From assembly GCA_021845325.1 (NCBI GenBank), contig JAKBRR010000065.1:1-7918 (forward strand): 7,918 bases of DNA, given 5' to 3'. Position 1 is the stretch's first letter, and each line of letters begins with the position of its first letter. The DNA comes from Thermoplasmata archaeon (lineage in GTDB: Archaea > Thermoplasmatota > Thermoplasmata > Thermoplasmatales > Thermoplasmataceae). A program made the translations under genes and the position numbers. The notes below the pieces were generated by a model, which worked only from the letters and a program-made list of their open reading frames with translations, did no database searches and was not told the origin of the DNA. This document shows positions 6,316 to 7,918 of this stretch, piece by piece.

Positions 6316-6421
6316 ATTTGCTAACTGATATGATAATTTTATAGCTGTAGAACAACACTATCTAGGAAGTAATTATTGTCCATTAGCCTTTTGACCCTGT
6401 TTCGAAAATGTACAAATTGTA

Positions 6422-6465
6422 ATTCGTAATCAGCAGGTCGGGAGTTCAAATCCCCCCGGTGGCTT
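6422..6465 (+). repeat. Right attachment repeat: displaced 3' fragment of tRNA-Thr
   Basis: A 44-base copy of the tRNA-Thr 3' portion lacking the acceptor 5' strand, D arm and 5' anticodon strand, so it cannot be a tRNA. The one difference from the left copy is A at 6443 for G at 5448. It turns a T-stem G-C pair into A-C, as expected once selection for tRNA function is lost. This marks the original chromosomal 3' end before integration. Confidence 0.85.
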
Positions 6466-6782
6466 CTTGTTGTGAAAGGTGAGTTATAATACTATACCTT
6501 AAGGAATCTTTTGTATAAGCTATTTGTTTCCCGAAATTTTTTAATTGTTAAATTCTCGAAGTACCTGTCGAGGTCAACTCTCTTTTATCAATTAAACACT
6601 GTGATCTAATTTATACCTCTCGCTACATTGCCACTAATACTTCCTTTATTGTGTGGACATTATTGAAATATTCTCAGCCTGAAGACTTTCTTCCTTGAGT
6701 TTTTTTGTAGTTCGATTTATTAAGTAAAAATAATAAGTATAAATTTAAATTACAATTAAATACTACAAAATTATAAGTATTT
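6466..6782. other. Spacer between displaced tRNA fragment and vapB
   Basis: No coding sequence is supported in these 317 bases on either strand. The first part presumably held the original tRNA termination region (a run of six T at 6537-6542 is the best candidate). The last 50 bases are the vapB promoter and operator. The remainder shows nothing recognisable. Confidence 0.5.
6736..6764 (+). promoter_or_regulatory. Promoter region of vapBC
   Basis: Two TATA-like possibilities lie here: TATAAAT (6738-6744), which would give a leader of about 15 bases, and CAATTAAATAC (6753-6763), correctly spaced for a leaderless start at 6783. Neither leaves a ribosome-binding site before the ATG. The second overlaps the left arm of the inverted repeat described separately. 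Confidence 0.35.
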
Positions 6783-6783
6783 A
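6757..6783. promoter_or_regulatory. Candidate VapB operator
   Basis: The perfect 8-bp inverted repeat TAAATACT (6757-6764) and AGTATTTA (6776-6783) has an 11-base spacer and ends on the first base of the vapB ATG. In addition ATAAGTAT occurs as a direct repeat at 6733-6740 and 6773-6780, so the half-site recurs on both sides of the TATA region. Autorepression by the ribbon-helix-helix antitoxin is the usual arrangement for vapBC; the assignment is by position. Confidence 0.5.
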
Positions 6784-7013
6784 TGAACGAAAAAGTCACA
6801 GTATCAGCGAAGATCAGCCGCGAACTTTTGAAAGAAGCCAAAGAAAGAAAGGTTGATATATCCGCCACAATAAGAAAGAGTCTGGAGGAAACCATAAATC
6901 AGAAAAAGCTTGACGAACTTATGCTCCTGATGCAGGAGATACAGCCATGGCTAAAAAAAGTGGGTAAGGATGGTTGGGTAAGCAGCATAAGGGAAAACCG
7001 TGATTCAAGATGA
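6783..7013 (+). CDS. vapB: VapB-type ribbon-helix-helix antitoxin
   Basis: Antitoxin that binds and neutralises the downstream PIN toxin and represses its own operon. The 76 residues are typical. Residues 3-35 fit a ribbon-helix-helix fold: strand EKVTVSAKIS, helix RELLKEAKERK, then DISATIRKSLEETI. The C-terminal part (36-76), rich in Leu, Met, Trp and charge, would wrap around the toxin; QEIQPWLKKVG is a likely contact segment. The ATG at 6783 has no Shine-Dalgarno site. The stop TGA overlaps the vapC start as ATGA, so the pair is translationally coupled. It is the first gene to the right of the displaced tRNA fragment, in keeping with an accessory region. Confidence 0.8.
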   Translation: MNEKVTVSAKISRELLKEAKERKVDISATIRKSLEETINQKKLDELMLLMQEIQPWLKKVGKDGWVSSIRENRDSR

Positions 7014-7390
7014 AAATTTTTGACGCTTCGGCAATATTAAATTTATTGGAAGAAGGCACTTTACCTGATTTTTCAGAATCCGCTACTATTAATCTGGCAC
7101 TTTACGAGATAGGTAATGCTGTGTGGAAACAAGTCCACTTAACAAAAAGATTGAATCAGTCTCAGGGAGAAAAAATAATTCTTTCAGCGTCCTTATTAAT
7201 AGAAAAAATGAAGTATATCAATATAGATGTTGTGAATACGTTGAAAATTGCAGTTAAGGAAGGTCTGACATTCTATGATGCATCTTATATACAAATTGCA
7301 TATTCGACCAGGTCCGAGCTTATCACAGATGATAAGAAACTTCGTGATAAAGCAGAAAAATATGTCGAAACCGCGGGAACATCTGTTTAG
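7010..7390 (+). CDS. vapC: VapC-type PIN-domain ribonuclease toxin
   Basis: PIN-domain Mg-dependent RNase toxin; family members usually cleave tRNA or rRNA. The 126 residues make a full PIN domain. The acidic active-site set is visible: D5 (KIFDASAIL), E33 (LYEIGNAVWK), D90 (LTFYDASYIQIA) and D107/D108 (LITDDKKL). All are present, so the toxin should be active and the module intact. The start at 7010 overlaps the antitoxin stop by ATGA, and the coding frame begins directly with the first PIN strand. It ends at TAG (7388-7390); a strong hairpin follows about 95 bases later. The RNA target cannot be told from sequence. Confidence 0.88.
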   Translation: MKIFDASAILNLLEEGTLPDFSESATINLALYEIGNAVWKQVHLTKRLNQSQGEKIILSASLLIEKMKYINIDVVNTLKIAVKEGLTFYDASYIQIAYSTRSELITDDKKLRDKAEKYVETAGTSV

Positions 7391-7820
7391 GGCTATTATC
7401 GAAAGGTTTTGGATTCAAGTACATCAATTGACTCTAATTGTAGCTTTCAATATGTCCCGTCCAAATAGAATATTAGATCGTTATTTCAGTAGGTACCCTA
7501 TCTACTGAATATTTATTTTGTACTCCACTTATTATTCTTAACCTACGAGTTCCGACACTAATTCTTCCACAGTCAATATTCTGTTAATGGCCATTGTTAA
7601 AAGAGAAAAGAACGAGCTTTGTCGTATTTCCTACTCCTGAAAAATTGGTCATTTCGTCAAGTTCTATGCCTCTACATTTTCTTAAACTCACATGTTCGAA
7701 GACACTAATATTTGGATTAATTTATTTATGCGATTGGACTCGATCAAATAACCTACCAGATCAATTGTTCCACAGAACTTAAAATTGCTTCCTTTAAAAT
7801 GAATTCAAGTTTCCCTTTAA
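7391..7820. other. Gene-poor, possibly degenerate spacer
   Basis: No intact gene is supported in these 430 bases. The left part holds the hairpin at 7485-7509. On the minus strand, 7584-7721 is an open stretch of 45 codons without a good start that contains the phrase GIELDEMTNFSG. It is followed in another frame by MAINRILTVEELVSELVG ending at a stop. These look like broken protein pieces rather than a working gene, and the parent gene is not recognised with confidence. Confidence 0.4.
7485..7520. terminator. Strong hairpin downstream of vapBC
   Basis: An 11-bp stem with one G-T pair, TTCAGTAGGTA (7485-7495) with TATCTACTGAA (7499-7509), has a three-base CCC loop and is followed by T-rich TATTTATTTTG (7510-7520). 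It is the best terminator candidate for vapBC, lying about 95 bases after the vapC stop. It could instead be a relic of a mobile-element end. Confidence 0.5.
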
Positions 7821-7918
7821 TCATTTGTTACTTTCTTTCCTGAATTCTGATATTGCAGCCTTAATTTCATCAACTGAAGCGGAACTTTCCAATGTTGTAA
7901 TATCCCCCGGCAACTGTC
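7821..7918 (-). CDS. C-terminal tail of an acyl/acetyl-CoA synthetase (partial)
   Basis: Only the last 31 residues lie in the window, entering from the right edge and ending at TGA (7823-7821). The tail contains LPGDITTLESSASVDEIKAA, which resembles the C-terminal end of AMP-forming acetyl-CoA or acyl-CoA synthetases, where a GDxTTLED..SV.E phrase follows the catalytic lysine region. Codon use looks like that of real genes in the window. The catalytic domain lies outside, so the assignment depends on this short tail and is moderate. It converges on vapBC across the gene-poor spacer and probably marks the resumption of chromosomal backbone. Confidence 0.5.
   Translation of the reverse strand, partial: QLPGDITTLESSASVDEIKAAISEFRKESNK

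Larger units (their letters stand above)
5427..6465. mobile_element. tRNA-Thr-integrated mini-element or island remnant, no integrase
   Basis: Two direct copies of the tRNA-Thr 3' portion (5427-5470 and 6422-6465) bound an interval with a 995-bp period. Integration of tyrosine-recombinase elements into tRNA genes leaves exactly this: an intact tRNA at one end and a displaced 3' fragment at the other. The repeat begins at the edge of the anticodon loop, a known crossover location for archaeal SSV-type integrases. Inside are a repeat-rich non-coding half (5471-5950), one small membrane-protein gene, its terminator, and about 100 bases before the right repeat. No integrase or fragment of one is visible, so the unit is either a deletion remnant or is mobilised in trans. 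The boundary evidence is direct; the mobility is inference. Confidence 0.75.

Noticed and set aside
6422..6465. A second tRNA gene
   Set aside because: Only the 3' portion is present; the upstream sequence cannot form the acceptor, D or anticodon 5' strands, and the T stem has a mismatch.
6555..6572. Small inverted repeat CTCGA/TCGAG in the spacer before vapB
   Set aside because: A 5-bp stem with an 8-base loop and no T-run is within chance expectation.
7275..7508. Plus-strand open frame of 77 codons at the end of vapC
   Set aside because: Its first half is a shifted frame of the PIN domain, and its second half runs into a hairpin with no protein features.
7594..7782. Plus-strand open frame of 62 codons
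   Set aside because: It has no promoter, no ribosome-binding site and unusual composition; the opposite strand looks more protein-like, though broken.

Overview
The window reads as an AT-rich archaeal chromosome segment, most probably from an acidophilic euryarchaeon of the Thermoplasmatales type. The lineage call is inference from gene content and style and was not tested by a search. Supporting signs are a TrmB-family regulator, genes mostly lacking Shine-Dalgarno sites but with TATA-like boxes about 25-30 bases before the start codon, a tRNA gene without encoded CCA, a DUF1015 protein, and a ribbon-helix-helix/PIN-domain VapBC pair.

Layout. Positions 1-843 (minus) hold a UbiA-family prenyltransferase running off the left edge. 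It overlaps by ATGA the upstream UbiD-family decarboxylase (840-2279, minus). The pair looks like a quinone (probably menaquinone) prenylation/decarboxylation operon. A 251-bp divergent spacer separates it from a TrmB-family regulator (2531-3247, plus). A 27-bp palindrome next to a TATA-like box precedes an endonuclease IV gene (3340-4197) with all nine metal ligands. Nine bases after it comes a DUF1015 protein that starts at TTG (4207-5391). Its stop codon lies only five bases before a complete tRNA-Thr(CGU) gene (5397-5469).

The most interesting part is 5427-6465. The 3' portion of the tRNA, from the edge of the anticodon loop through the acceptor stem and one base beyond the discriminator, is repeated 995 bp downstream (6422-6465, 43 of 44 bases identical). 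This is the footprint of a tyrosine-recombinase element integrated in a tRNA gene, but here it bounds only about 1 kb and holds no integrase. The interval contains one small two-helix membrane protein gene with its own promoter-like box and hairpin/oligo-T terminator, plus about 480 bp of non-coding DNA with recurring short palindromes and repeats. It is either a decayed island or a tiny non-autonomous integrative element.

Right of the displaced tRNA fragment is a 317-bp spacer, then a complete vapB-vapC toxin-antitoxin operon (6783-7390) with an 8-bp inverted repeat abutting the vapB start. A strong hairpin follows about 95 bases after vapC, then gene-poor and possibly degenerate DNA. At the right edge is the C-terminal tail of what looks like an acyl/acetyl-CoA synthetase on the minus strand (7821-7918). 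Together 5427-7820 look like an accessory hot spot anchored on tRNA-Thr, flanked by housekeeping genes.
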